Shown here one piece after another: positions 23,645 through 35,240 of a stretch of DNA of 64,000 nt. Source of the DNA: Metallyticus violacea (Eukaryota > Arthropoda > Insecta > Mantodea > Metallyticidae); contig CM060843.1 of NCBI GenBank assembly GCA_030762175.1, positions 114,853,369 to 114,917,368 of the forward strand. The letters are read 5' to 3'. The first letter of the stretch is position 1; each line of letters begins with the position of its first letter. The notes under the pieces were generated by a model. The model was not told where the DNA came from and did no database searches. It saw nothing but the letters and a program-made list of their open reading frames with translations. The position numbers and the translations under genes are program-made.

Positions 23645-24380
23645 GCCAGGTTTAATGTATTCAACCTTTACCTTACCTCTTGTACCGTTCACCGTCATGT
23701 GTTTCCACTGTTTTTATTTCATTGTCATTTTTTTCCGAGCTGCACAAAAGTCAATGAAGTTAAAGACTCACTGGATAAGTAAAACACTTATCTACTCTAA
23801 TGAAGTGTCATTTCGTTAATTTTATTTCGTCAGCTTCATTACATTCCTCACTGTTTAGACCCAAGGACTGTTCATTTATCAAATTCTTCTTATGTTGGTC
23901 CTTCAAAATTTTGGAAATATGTTTTGTTTCTTCTTAGTTTGATTGAAAAATATATTGGTATTTGATCTGGTTTTATCCTCATATACATGCATATCAGCTG
24001 AATTTTTACATCTGATGATGCTAATCACATGTAATTTCTAACGAATGCTGTGATTTGTCTCGAGTCTGTGACAGGTCCTCACACCCACGCATGCTCGAGA
24101 ATGAAAATTCATGCGGAAGTTCTTTTGGAAACGTTCACTTGATTTCAGAATAAAGAATTGCCTTTCTTTAGCGAACATTGAATAAAATTAATTAAATACA
24201 TTTTTAAGTTTGTTTTTGTTTTATTGCTGCATTTTAAATTATAATTGTACATCACAATAATTTAACTCTATTTTTCTCTTTATGAAATTAGCTTCCCTTC
24301 TCCACTATAGTATACAACTGGTCCGCTTCATGTTTTTGTTTATTCTCTTACTAGCATCTATCACTATCTTTCTATTTTTA
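23645..24380. other. Non-coding stretch
   Basis: Nothing recognised before the SINE-B copy. Confidence 0.5.
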
Positions 24381-24664
24381 TTAGTTTTATTTACGGATGC
24401 TTTTTAACATTTCACGTTATCAGCGTCCCGTTCAAATCAGGATGTTGAAACGGCCGACAAATTTTGCTCAGAGGCTCTTCTTTCAGGCTTGAGGTTCTTT
24501 ATCGTGTCGCAATTTACGACGCAGGACCCACGGCTTTACTTCTGTTCCGAAGGGAGCCATGCTTAGGATTTTTACGTCCGAAAAAAATCCATCAGTCCTG
24601 GCCGGGTTCGAACCCGCGATCTTGGGCTTATGAGGCAGGTATGGTTACCAATACACTACCAGGG
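24381..24664 (-). mobile_element. SINE-B copy, full length
   Basis: Tail side at 24381 (attagttttatttacggatgc), complete body, and a well-kept tRNA-like head at 24590-24664 with a perfect B-box complement (gggttcgaaccc). No certain target-site duplication. Confidence 0.88.
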
Positions 24665-26459
24665 TAGTTCTTCTTTGTAATACTCCCAATGTCTGTTATA
24701 CTATTATAAATCATTGTAATTATACTGTATATAATCTCAAAACACACCTACAACACAAGTATATGATTAATAAGCAATCGAGTGCTGCTGAAATTTTATC
24801 ATTCCAAAGAGAACGTAAGTACATACATAACACATATATATTATATTGAAGATTATGTTCTTGCAATTTTATGAATATGGTGTAATTCAGTTTTTGCAAT
24901 GTTGGTAGTTTCATCTTGTCATTCAAAGGCCACTATAAATAGATTCACTTGATAATATAGAAGGAACAAATAATATTATTAAATTGAAATGTTACAGAGG
25001 TGCATTATTGTAACATTAGTAAACAGTATGTATATGTAATTTATCAATTTAATGACCAATAAGAAATATTTACATACCTTTTTAATGATACCCTAGTAGT
25101 AATTAGTACGAAAATGTCCATAATAAGAAAACAATGATAGAAATAAAAGTGTAACAGGAATACAATGACAATTTGTTGATATAGAGTCTAGCGGAAATTG
25201 AAATTGCAAGAAAGTGCTGCAAGTCTTATTATTAGCCGCATGATGGGATGAAAAATACACCAGATCCCAGAATCAAGGATAAAAGTTCTTGGAATTCACA
25301 ATGAAACAGTTCTAAAGCAACAAAGAGATATGAGAAAGTAATTTCTATACTCCAGTTATCCTTAGCCTGCAATATAAGCTCTCATGTGATATCAATAGCT
25401 TTTTTTTATCCCTGCAAAGGAGAATATTGTTCCAGTAGTTTCCTCTTAGAAACATAATTTATATTGAGTAGACCAGAACTTTATATTTGTGATAAAATGT
25501 GAGAATACTAAAATTCTCACAGCTAGTTTATTCTGTACGTAAGCAGAAATAAGTGTTCCAGTTCTCAAACACTTGCGTTTATTTGTATTCAAGACTCCGT
25601 GTACACCATCAGCTTGCTTTAAATTCCCATGCAAATGCATCTCCGTCACAGCACTGAATTAGCACAGAGAAGTAATAATAATTACCATTATCCCTTTTCT
25701 ATGTATAACCGCGAGAAAATTTTACTTTCTTCCTCTCACGAATCTCTCATTTCTTTTCTAATGAATAATAATGAAAAGACTTCAGTCCCTACATTAATTA
25801 TTCTAGCTGGGAGTCACTTTCTTGGGATTCAGAGTCCAATCGGGGTGAGTGACATGGGCGAGAAAAAGGGTAGCTGCCCTTCCACGTCCTCCAATTAGTT
25901 GTGGCAAGACCTCAAGAGGTGAGAAAGGGTGGGCGTTGAGAAAGAACCTCTTCAAGTGCGTTCTCGTTAGGACTTCGACGTTCTTTCAAAGGGCAAAGTA
26001 GGAAATATTTCTTCGCAATGGAAGAATTCAGAGAATATAAACAATCAGCAGTATAAATGCGCAAAATATACTCTAAGTTGGGTTTCAAACACTCACAAAC
26101 TAAATAATTACGGAAAAATTATAACACGAAAACCATGAGTTAAAAATAAAAGTACAGGCTAAATAACCCATAGATACAGGATGGTAAGCATGTCACTTTA
26201 TGACCACGGTATCCTTCATTGTTTGAGGGAACCTGGATATGTTGTATCAATACAAGAGATAAAATTCCGGTTCAAGGTATAAGGCTCCTGACAATGTGAG
26301 CTAACACGGCAGAAAAAATTAATAATATAATAATATTACATTTTAATATATGGGTAAATAGTTTTGGAAAAAGAACTGCATTGCTCTTAAAAATAAGCTC
26401 AAAGCTAAATATAAAGCTGTTTCTAACTAATACTTATTAAATACTCAATTCAAATATGA
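24665..26459. other. 1.8 kb AT-rich non-coding stretch
   Basis: No coding similarity or repeat family recognised. Confidence 0.5.
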
Positions 26460-26940
26460 GGTTGAAATGTATATACATACGTTAAAATGTATTAAATTAG
26501 GTGAAATACATTAAAAGGTATATAGGTTGACAGATATTGAATTAGGATTAAAAGCATTTAATTACTTTCAAACGCATTTGGTATGTGTACATAGATTTAA
26601 TTATGCTGGGGTGCATTTAATTACTTTACCACGTACTTAATTAGATTTAATTGTTATAAATCAGGTTGAAATGTATTTAATTAAATTCCCAGGTGTTTAA
26701 TTATGTTTATATATATTTTTAGATTGATATGTGTTAAGTATGTTTACATTTGTTGAATTATCTTGACATTAATTTTTTAATTAGGCTAACAGATATTTAA
26801 TTCGGCTGACATGCATTTATTTAGATAGAAATATTTTTAATTATGTTGAAGTACATTTAAATAGCGTGACATGTATTAAATTAGAATCTAATGTTTTAAA
26901 TTATTTTGAAATGTATTTCATATGTTTACGCGTGTAATTA
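26460..26940. repeat. Degenerate 20-bp tandem array (minisatellite)
   Basis: About 24 units of 20 bp lie head to tail. A representative unit is ggttgaaatgtatttaatta. Units differ mainly in the first ten bases, while the second half stays close to catttaatta. Most units are exactly 20 bp (for example the seven consecutive units from 26783 to 26922); a few are 19, 21 or 23. Despite strong sequence decay the period is well held. No flanking transposon was recognised. Confidence 0.8.
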
Positions 26941-27313
26941 TTAAATATTAAAATTTACTATTTCTCCAATATTACCGGTTGTAAGCACAATTGCACATCG
27001 AATAACTACATACATATATTTTAAATCGTTTATAATTTAGTATGTTAATTACATTAGCAACCTTAATATATGATTTTGTGCCTCAGACTTACTTCTGTCC
27101 GAAGCTCTATCTAAATATATGATTTTATTTATAAACATTTTACGGCTACTAAGCTTACCACAGCCACGGTACCCTTATCTCAATTTTGCTTCCCCCACTT
27201 TGTCGCCGCTTGAAATGATTTATGACTGTTTTATTATAAAGGGAATTACATGTTCATATAAACACAAAAAAAACAGGAAATATGTCGCTATATATTAGAT
27301 ATCAGAGCTTCAG
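26941..27313. other. Non-coding stretch
   Basis: AT-rich DNA between the tandem array and the SINE-B target site. Nothing recognised. Confidence 0.5.
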
Positions 27314-27334
27314 TTCAACATCTTTGGGGGAGGG

Positions 27335-27628
27335 GTTGATTGATTTATTTAAAGGACGCTCTTTAACATCTCACGTCATTAGCGACCCATTCAACTCATG
27401 GCGTGAAACGGCCGATAAGTTTTGCTCAGAGCCCTCTTCTTTCAGACTTGAGGTTCTTTATCGTGCCGTAAATGTACGACACGGTATCCACGGCTTTACT
27501 TTCCTTCTGAAGAAAGCCATACTTAGGATTTTTACGCCTGAAGAATTTCATCGATCCCGGCCGAGTTTGAACCCGCGATCTTGGGTCTACGAGACAAGTA
27601 TGGTTACCACTACACCACCAGAACCGAC
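27335..27628 (-). mobile_element. SINE-B copy with target-site duplication
   Basis: Full-length copy with a tRNA-like head at 27555-27628 (taccactacaccaccagaacc) and tail side at 27335. The 9-bp direct repeat ttcaacatc lies at 27314-27322 and 27631-27639. The 12 bases between the left duplication and the element (tttgggggaggg) must belong to the tail, which is unusually pyrimidine-rich in the sense direction. Confidence 0.9.
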
Positions 27629-27639
27629 TATTCAACATC

Positions 27640-28203
27640 GTAATATATATATATATAGGAGCTCATATTTCCCATTGGAAATTCATTAGTCAGAATACTT
27701 TGCTCATGATCAAAAATCTCTAATCACTCGAGTATCACAGCGACATTGAGCAAACAACAAAAATTGTTATTACAGTCATTGCCTCCCTCCGTGTAATCTG
27801 AGAGCAACCCATTGACACTGTGCAATGTACAATAAATAAAGTGCACACAATGGACATAAGCGTCATCTCAATATACATTAAATCTATCAACACTGGCTCA
27901 TAACCTGCAGCGTAGTAATACAGCTGTAAACAAAAGCATCATGACACCGGTGCATGATAACAACTGAAAGTGTCGGTCGTATGTGCCCCTCTGGTAACAT
28001 GGCTCACTTCTGCGGTCTGCTAGCTATTGACGTAACAAGAGTTCAGCGCGAAATTTATACAGTGTCAGTATTTTAATGGTTTTGTAATAAAATACACAGA
28101 ATGCGTTGCCTTTTCTTTTATTAATTTCATGCTTCTAACATTAAATCAAATAGAGGAATACTTGTATATTCGAGTAAGCCATCATACCGAACATTTTACC
28201 CAC
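27640..28203. other. Non-coding stretch
   Basis: Includes a short (TA)n at 27642-27655. No gene recognised. Confidence 0.5.
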
Positions 28204-28234
<31 letters not shown>

Positions 28235-28315
28235 TCCTTCTTTCCTTCCTTCCTTCTTTCTTTCCTTCTTTGTTTCTCTCTCTCTCTCTCCCTCTCTCTC
28301 TCTTTCTTTCTTTCA
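28204..28315. repeat. Polypyrimidine tract (CTTT)n/(CT)n
   Basis: Over 100 nearly uninterrupted pyrimidines on the plus strand, moving from CTTT to CTTC mixtures to CT repeats. Frames through it are artefacts. Confidence 0.92.
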
Positions 28316-28429
28316 AGCCTTAAGTTTATAAACCTTTTTTTTTTTTATCACAGAATAATATATACATTAGGGACAAACGTACTATCCCTGCCCCGCCGAG
28401 AACCAGGGGTACTCAGGCTTCACAATATG

Positions 28430-28705
28430 TTTGAATAGTGTTTAACGCCTGTTTTTACTACTGAGGCACCACAGGCGATGAATTCTGATGATACACGAGA
28501 TGAAATATTATTTTGGGACAGGATTTTTTTAGGAAGAAAACGTTTCAGGCCTAAGTTTAGGGTACCTCCCCGACATTTGCCATTTATGAGGACTGAGGAA
28601 AACCTGGAAAAACCTCAGTCAGGGAGGACAGTCCTAGCGGGATTCGAACCCCAGACCTCCCTGCTTACAAGTCCGCGCTTTATCGACTTCGGCCACCCGT
28701 GGTGG
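28430..28705 (-). mobile_element. SINE-A copy with probable target-site duplication
   Basis: Minus-strand head at 28705 (ccaccacgggtggccgaag), B-box ggttcgaatcc-like, conserved body, and 3' end gttaaacactattcaaa with no long poly-A. Flanking near-repeats ttcacaata (28419-28427) and ttcacgata (28708-28716) differ at one base. Confidence 0.88.
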
Positions 28706-28716
28706 TGTTCACGATA

Positions 28717-29106
28717 ACCACGGCCACGGAGCTATTAATGTTAAATTACATAAGTTAGACGTCGGCATATTAAAGAATATTAAAGAAATTTCAGGGTTAT
28801 GGAATGGGTTTCAGTATTTAGAAACCTCCCAAGTAAGCAAACCTAAGCGTTGGTCATGAGTAATTTGAATGCACTGTTATGGAGTCTCGCCATTAAAGTG
28901 GGGCTCAAATTATCTATAGATGTTTTGTCCAAATTTTTGCAGCTGTTTTGTAGTAAATATTGGCAGTTTATTTGAACCTACGGTAAAACTTAAGATATCT
29001 ATAAACGCAAATTTCATGTTGTTTTTCATGAACAAGAATGCTCCAGAGATTGTGGAGAGATAACCACGTGGACTGTCACTTTAATTATGCGCATTTGAGC
29101 TTCATT
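28717..29106. other. Non-coding stretch
   Basis: Nothing recognised between the SINE-A and SINE-B copies. Confidence 0.5.
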
Positions 29107-29315
29107 TGTTGATTTTGTTTGTTTACGGATGCTCTTTAACATCTCAAGTCATCAGCGTTCCATTCAATTCAGGGCGTGAAACGACCGTAAATGTACGACA
29201 CGGGACTCATGGCTTTACTTCTTTTCCGAAGGAAGCCATACTTAAGATTTTACGCCCGAAAAAAAAAAAAGCCATCGATCCTGGCCAGATATTTGACCTT
29301 CGGATTAAGAAGCCT
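29107..29315 (-). mobile_element. SINE-B copy with internal deletion
   Basis: Tail side at 29107 and body are clear, but about 75 bp of the body are missing: the sequence goes from gcgtgaaacga straight to ccgtaaatgtacgacac. Both consensus breakpoints carry ccg, so a short-homology deletion is likely. The tRNA-like head beyond 29290 is badly decayed, and an A-run of 12 sits at 29260-29271. Confidence 0.8.
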
Positions 29316-29394
29316 CTCTGAGACACTTAAATTCTAAGATGTGACCATAGTATAAGACATTTGATAAAGTAAGCCAATATTTCTCCTATTAGAT

Positions 29395-29396
<2 letters not shown>

Positions 29397-29450
<54 letters not shown>
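29397..29450. repeat. (AT)n microsatellite
   Basis: About 27 uninterrupted AT units. Confidence 0.95.
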
Positions 29451-29453
<3 letters not shown>

Positions 29454-31154
29454 CTGCAATACTTAACACACTGATTTCTGGTACCAGCATCAGGGTGTAT
29501 TATTGCAGTTTCTTTATTATTTTATTTTATATTTTATATCCATTTTAATTAATTCTACAGATTTGCATTACTAATAGCGTCAAATGCTTGTGTCAAATAG
29601 TTATATTTGATAACCATGAAACTTGCTCATTTTATGAAATATTATATATCACTGTAAACTTAAAAACTTAGGACATTGACATAAACTTTTTCATTTTATT
29701 CATCCTTAAAAAAAGAGACCATTTTATATTTATATACATTGATGAAATGTATCACTATCGAAGGAAATTTGATTTTAACCATATACGTATATGTGCATTT
29801 AGTTGTAATCTAAAATTGAATAAGTGACATTATTGCATAATAAAATGTACGAGTGAAAATTTCAACCAATTTGCAACAAGTCTTTCCTCTATGAAATAAA
29901 AGGTAAAGAACTGTCTATACTTACGACATTCGAAAACTTAGAAATTTTTTATTTTAATACAATTTAATATATGCTCTTGAGAGAGGGCTTAAGTCTTCAA
30001 ATAAAATTCTGTTCTCTGAGTGGCTATCAGATTTCGTTGTCTTTTTCAGAGGGATTTTTCTCCTTTTTTGGAGGTTACAGCCCAAAAGGGAAATACTTCT
30101 GCTTTATATCTTACTTTGTTGAAGAAGGATTTTTTCAACGGTGGCCATAACAGAAGGACTCGCGCGAATACCAAAGACATCCTTGCTGATGGTTCCAGAA
30201 AGTCGCAAACAAAGATGCAATTTAGGCTACATAAGATACAATTTAGGTTTTATATATATATATATACAAGTTCGGATAATTTAAATACTTTGTTGGAGGA
30301 AGTTGCACGAAACATAATATGCCCTATATGATTAATGGGACACCCTCATTTCTCCTGAAGTTGGAATGATTCGGGATCAAGCATTTTTAAATTAATGAAT
30401 GAGGTATTCCATTCTGATCTTCTCATTCTTCTGACCTTAGTTCATTGAATTTCTAGGAATCATTAAAGGTCATTGTGTTTTTCAGTTCTATTGACAAAGT
30501 GAAAATTCTTCCGCAGAGATATTGAAGTATGTATCATTGGATAAGACAGGCATCTGGGAGAAAGTAAGACGATGGTTTGAACTATGTATATTAAAATGTA
30601 CAGGGAAAGTTTTGAGCACATTATCTAAAACAAGAGATAAGTAAAAAATAAAGTATTGTATCTAAAAAAAACTAATATAAGCAAAAGGGCTAATATTAAT
30701 ATTTGTTTTACTTGATTTTACCATCTCAATTAATTTTCCATAGGTCCCTACATTTACTATCTCCCGGCGGAGTTTTAGTGTGTTTGGGCGCAAATGACAT
30801 TAGCAGTTTTGGGGCCTTAAACAATACTCATGATTATCATTCCTACATTTATTGCACCCTGTATAGTACTTTGCTTAACAGACACTCGTAGCATAAGATT
30901 TTGTTCTGTACAACGTCAACTACTACAATTAAATTCTACTACTATAATTAAATTCTATTAGAAAATCTAAGTCTTAAATATCATTTCGTGGTGTGCTAAA
31001 AGCTTCTAAATAAGCTAATGTTCTTTTATTACCTTTTAATTAAAATTCACTATGTATTTGGATTTTAAAATAACCGAATTTTAAAATGTTTTAGGTAGTT
31101 AGAAGTCATTTTCCGGTAAATAAGAAGGTTTTCCCCAATTGCTCTATAGTTAGA
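29451..31154. other. 1.7 kb non-coding stretch
   Basis: A 103-codon plus-strand frame at 30020-30331 has no recognised domain and runs through a short (TA)n. Nothing else seen. Confidence 0.45.
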
Positions 31155-31424
31155 CAATAACCACATTTGCCTCGTAGGCCCAAGATCGCGGGCTCAATTC
31201 CGGCCAGGGTCTATGGATTTTTTGGGTGTAAAATCCTAAGTATGGTTCCCTCGGAAGTGAAGTAAAGCCGCGATTTCCGTGTAGTAGATTTGTGACATGT
31301 TAAAGCCTAAAAGAAGAGACCTCTGAGCAAAATTTATCTGTCGTTAATGCCCTGAATGGAATGGGACGCTGATTACCTGAGATGTTAAAGAGCGTCCATA
31401 AATAAACCAAATAAACAAACAAAT
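31155..31424 (+). mobile_element. SINE-B copy, head partly lost
   Basis: The sense strand starts within the tRNA-like head (taaccacatttgcctcgtagg), keeps a modified B-box (gggctcaattccggcc), the body, and ends cgtccataaataaaccaaat with a CAAA/TAAA tail to 31424. The A-box side is degraded. Confidence 0.85.
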
Positions 31425-31482
31425 GAAATGTATTGAATAGTATTATGGTGATGAGGTGTTCTTTCGAAGAGCTCATATAGTC

Positions 31483-31539
31483 AAAAAAAAAAAAAAAAAA
31501 AAGAAAGAAAGAAAGAAAAGAAAAGAAAAGAAAAAGAAA
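31483..31539. repeat. A-run and (AAAG)n purine tract
   Basis: Twenty A bases followed by GAAA and GAAAA units on the plus strand. Confidence 0.92.
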
Positions 31540-32816
31540 CAATTTTTAACACATTCTCATTTTACAAACCATAACATACCAATAAATGCAAATTATTTGA
31601 TTTGGTTGATTTAAAAAAAAAGCTTATCTGAAAATCTGTACAGATAGTCATATTTCACGTGTTAAAAATATAAGGACATTTCGAACAAGAGATATAGCTT
31701 GCAGCAACATGTTAAACCTTGAAAATTGCCAAACGCAAGGCCGAGGCCAATTACATAAGAATAAAGTTTTTTTAAGCATGTAGATGGGTAGACAGCACTA
31801 ATGAAGCATTTCCATCACGTCCATGCAAAAATTGGTCAGTTCATAATCTTCTGTTCTCTAAAGTTGCTTTACATTACACGTAACGATGAATTCTGAACGT
31901 TGGCTGAGCTAACTGTCACAGTATGAAGGCCAGGAGCTTCCTTCCCCTATTTTTGCATGAAACCTGATAGGCATATCAGATAGAGTTAGCTCCAGGAGTG
32001 AGATTTGCACACCGATGCCGAGCGTGACGATTGCCTCACCCAGCGCTACTTTTTCAAGCCTAGGCGAGTGGAACTAATGCGTTTGACAGGGCTTTTCGTT
32101 ATCGGCAGACGTTTAGTCAGTGGCGAAGGGTGTAGGTTGGCAGGAAGTACGTGAGTGCATAAAGCTGTACATATATACTGCCCAATCACAGTTTCCAAAG
32201 ATCGCTGCTTTCGAAATTCAATAACACGGTTTTCTGAATATTACATGTCTGATGATGAATGCGTACCAAGGGAGTCGAAAAGCCCTGGAAACTATGTCTA
32301 CAGAAGACGACATTGAACTGATTTGAATTTGGCATCATTAAACTGTCTGTTTCAAGATGATAGAATGTTGATGGTGTTAAAGATCAGTTGAGGAGAACCT
32401 CATAAAGGCGTAGAGCTGTCTGAAATTGAGTAATCAGCACATGAGGTGTGTGAATGAAAGTTGTGCATACGGAATAATGAAATTATAATTAATTTTTATA
32501 AATGTTTATGAATGAACATACTGAATGAGCAGATTATAATGACTGTACTATTCTCATTTTTAATATTCAGTAATCAGGCTACGGATCAGCAATTAAAACA
32601 TATATAGTTAAAGGAAATCCACGATTAATGAAGGAAACGATTCTGCTATGAAGAAAATAAATTCGTTACGCGTTTTATGCTCTCAAGTTTACTTCTGTAG
32701 AGTGTATAACAACTAAAGCATCAATAAATTGACTGACAGTCATAGACGATTTGTCAGCATCATGTAAATTTGCATTAATACATGAAATTGGGTGATAATT
32801 GTAAAAAATGTTCATC
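31540..32816. other. 1.3 kb non-coding stretch
   Basis: Nothing recognised. A less AT-rich patch at about 31880-32150 has no coding signal. Confidence 0.5.
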
Positions 32817-33665
32817 TTTATTTATTTATTCTGAAAGAGCTAAGGTCATTAGGCCTTCATCTAATGATAATTACACGAAGTTATAGCGACAATATTACAA
32901 TTACAACATTGACAGTAAAGTTGACAATACTCGTACACATATAAACTAATATAAAACGTTATGTATACAAATAAATGTAAGCTAATACATAAATATTGAT
33001 AATGAAAGATGAAAAAGAAGAAATAATAAGAAAATAATAGAACAATAATATACAACAAGCACCAGCAATGACAATGTATACATATATCAACCTACGTAAA
33101 TCCTGAAAGCGGAAATAAAGACACAAGCAAAACATAAAATTAAACCCTGACAATTCTATGAAGGAAATAGGAAAAGTTATGATAGTAATAAAATAATAGA
33201 ATGAATAAATCCACAGCAGGGTAAATAAATAAATACATACATTGTAACAAAAGGAATCTGAATGTAGGGAATTCGATTATTTCTGATAATATTAAACAAT
33301 TTCTTATGAAATGCTCCTAAAGTTCGGCAGTCTCTAACATTCGTGGCAATGCATTCCAGAGATGGGCAGTGGTGATGAGTAAAGTGATGTTAGGCACAAC
33401 GTAATGATAGTACGTTCCGGGTGTCAGAACGCGTGTTAAGATTATGAGAGGAAGATAGATTTTGAAAAGTAGTGCGAGACAATGAATATTTCTTCGGTCT
33501 TTCAAGCGGAACCAAGACAAGCATATCCAGGGAGGATATATATTTTAACAGAAGCACATCGCAGATGTAATGTATGGACATATTATGAAAGACATGTATG
33601 GACATATTTTGCGTTAGGTTAGAGTTTAAGTCTGTGAGCAGAAAATCGCAGTAGTCGAAGATATT
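32817..33665 (-). mobile_element. 5'-truncated LINE, RT C-terminus plus 3' UTR and TAAA tail
   Basis: Minus strand. From 33665 the translation gives IFDYCDFLLTDLNSNLTQ, then (after frameshifts) SSSHNLNTRSDTRNVLSL, LWNALPRMLETAEL and CRTLGAFHKKLFNIIRNN. This order (dyad with leucine-rich block, NTRS block, LWNALP, F-KKL end) is the C-terminal part of a non-LTR retrotransposon ORF2. A 3' UTR of about 350 bp follows, ending atgaccttagctctttcag and a TAAA-type tail at 32830-32817. Frameshifts and stops show it is dead. It shares about 180 bp with the fragment at 9450-9660. Clade assignment (CR1/Jockey-like) is tentative. Confidence 0.7.
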
Positions 33666-33870
33666 GAGACCGTCTAATGGTAGCTTTTGCAACTGCTATT
33701 ACGGAAGTTCTCCGTTCGAATCTCACCCAGGCCAATCTGTCTGAATAAGTTTTTTCTTCGGATTTTTTCCTTACCCTGATACGTTGAAAGTCATATTGCT
33801 TTAAGGCACCAAGGACTCCGAATTCATTTGCGACATCATTAATTCATTCCATTTTATTCATCCCAACAAA
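33666..33870 (+). mobile_element. Possible third SINE type with tRNA-like head
   Basis: Sequence at 33666-33733 resembles a tRNA: an A-box-like gtctaatggtagc and a B-box-like ccgttcgaatctc about 40 bases further on. A T-rich unmatched body follows to about 33870. It starts exactly where LINE similarity ends and occurs once in the window, so a retroposed tRNA fragment or a LINE-SINE junction is possible. Confidence 0.35.
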
Positions 33871-35228
33871 CTTACACCTATAGCATAGTCCACAATCGAC
33901 ATAAGTTTCTGGGAGAAAAAAGTTAATAGTTCAAGGAATAAGGGCGCATTTTATGGAGGTATAAAAATAATTTCCAAGAAAACATTTTTCCATTAATAAA
34001 TTTGTACATTATCTGGCAGATTACCCATGGAACTGCCTGATTATAAATTCGCTTACTGTAACACAGTTCTAACAAAATTTTTAAAAATATTTAATTTCGG
34101 AAACACATGAGCATAACATCATTTGCATTATTTGGAGATTAGACTGTTTTCTACTACATTCATGTGAGGGCTGGAAAGAAATTAATAACATGTTTATAAG
34201 TAGCAAACTGTGTGTTTAGAACCTGGAGAGTTTTAAATTCCTTTAATGTAATTTCCTACGATATTATTTACCCGTTGCCACACCTTTGGAAGGCGCTGGG
34301 ATCCGTAACTAAGCCGCTTTTTTGTTCATATCTAAGAAGGAATGCCATTCTAAGGAGGAGAACATTATTATGTGATTTGTTTTTACTTCTCCATTACTGT
34401 CCATAGCCTGTCCGCCTCCGTCAATGATTGAATCAAAGCAAAGTAATGAGCTTTGAGGAGAGGACGACGTGCATGTGGCGCATCTTCCATACTATTTCGT
34501 CCTTATCGAGAGCTTGACACCCAATAAACCACCGTCCGATATGGCAAGTAACAGACTTCTCGGAAATTCGAATGTCATTCCCTTGCGTTCCTGCCTTGTA
34601 TAATTTAAATTTTGATACATGCACGCTGCTGTAGGGCGTTCCAATTTTACACACTTCTTGACAGTTTTGTGTTCGTCAGTCCTTATGCAGTGCATTAATG
34701 ACATTGAAAGCGTTGAGCGGCTATGACATTCCTCTAGACGCGCTGAGAACAATATCCGCATATGTTCGCTAGCAACGTGGCGACAGAGTTGGCAATATTT
34801 TCTTTCCGGGCTTCTTATCCAACAAGCAGATTTCCTTGGCTAGGAGTTTCAACAGAACTGACAGAAAACGAACAGAGCTTAACTGCTATATTTCCAAGGT
34901 CAAAGTATCCTCATATTCAAAATAATAGGGCTTAGGTTAAAGCACAATAAAGAAAACACTAGAGCGAAACCTGAAAGAATCGGGGGCGGAAATCAGGTTA
35001 AATGTGTGACTTTAAGCGCCTCCTCTTTACCATCTTGTTTTAAAATGATTCTAATAAAATGAAATGTTTCTAGACGTTTGGAACTGGAACATGTGTTCCA
35101 TAACAAGAAAGAGTACACTTTTCACGAACATTTAACTTGAGTGTCACGTGTCAGATTATGGGAATGAAACCATAGATTTACGGTTTAAAGAGATCGTTTG
35201 CTCTCACCTAGTTAGTCTTTTTAAATGT
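33871..35228. other. 1.4 kb non-coding stretch
   Basis: Overlapping minus-strand frames at 34433-34761 show no recognised motif. Confidence 0.45.
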
Positions 35229-35240
35229 AAGGCGATTTCA

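Noticed and set aside
28129..28323. 64-codon Phe/Leu/Ser-rich frame
   Set aside because: It is the polypyrimidine tract read as protein.
31300..31542. 80-codon Phe-rich minus-strand frame
   Set aside because: It runs from an A/AAAG tract into a SINE-B copy; both explain it fully.
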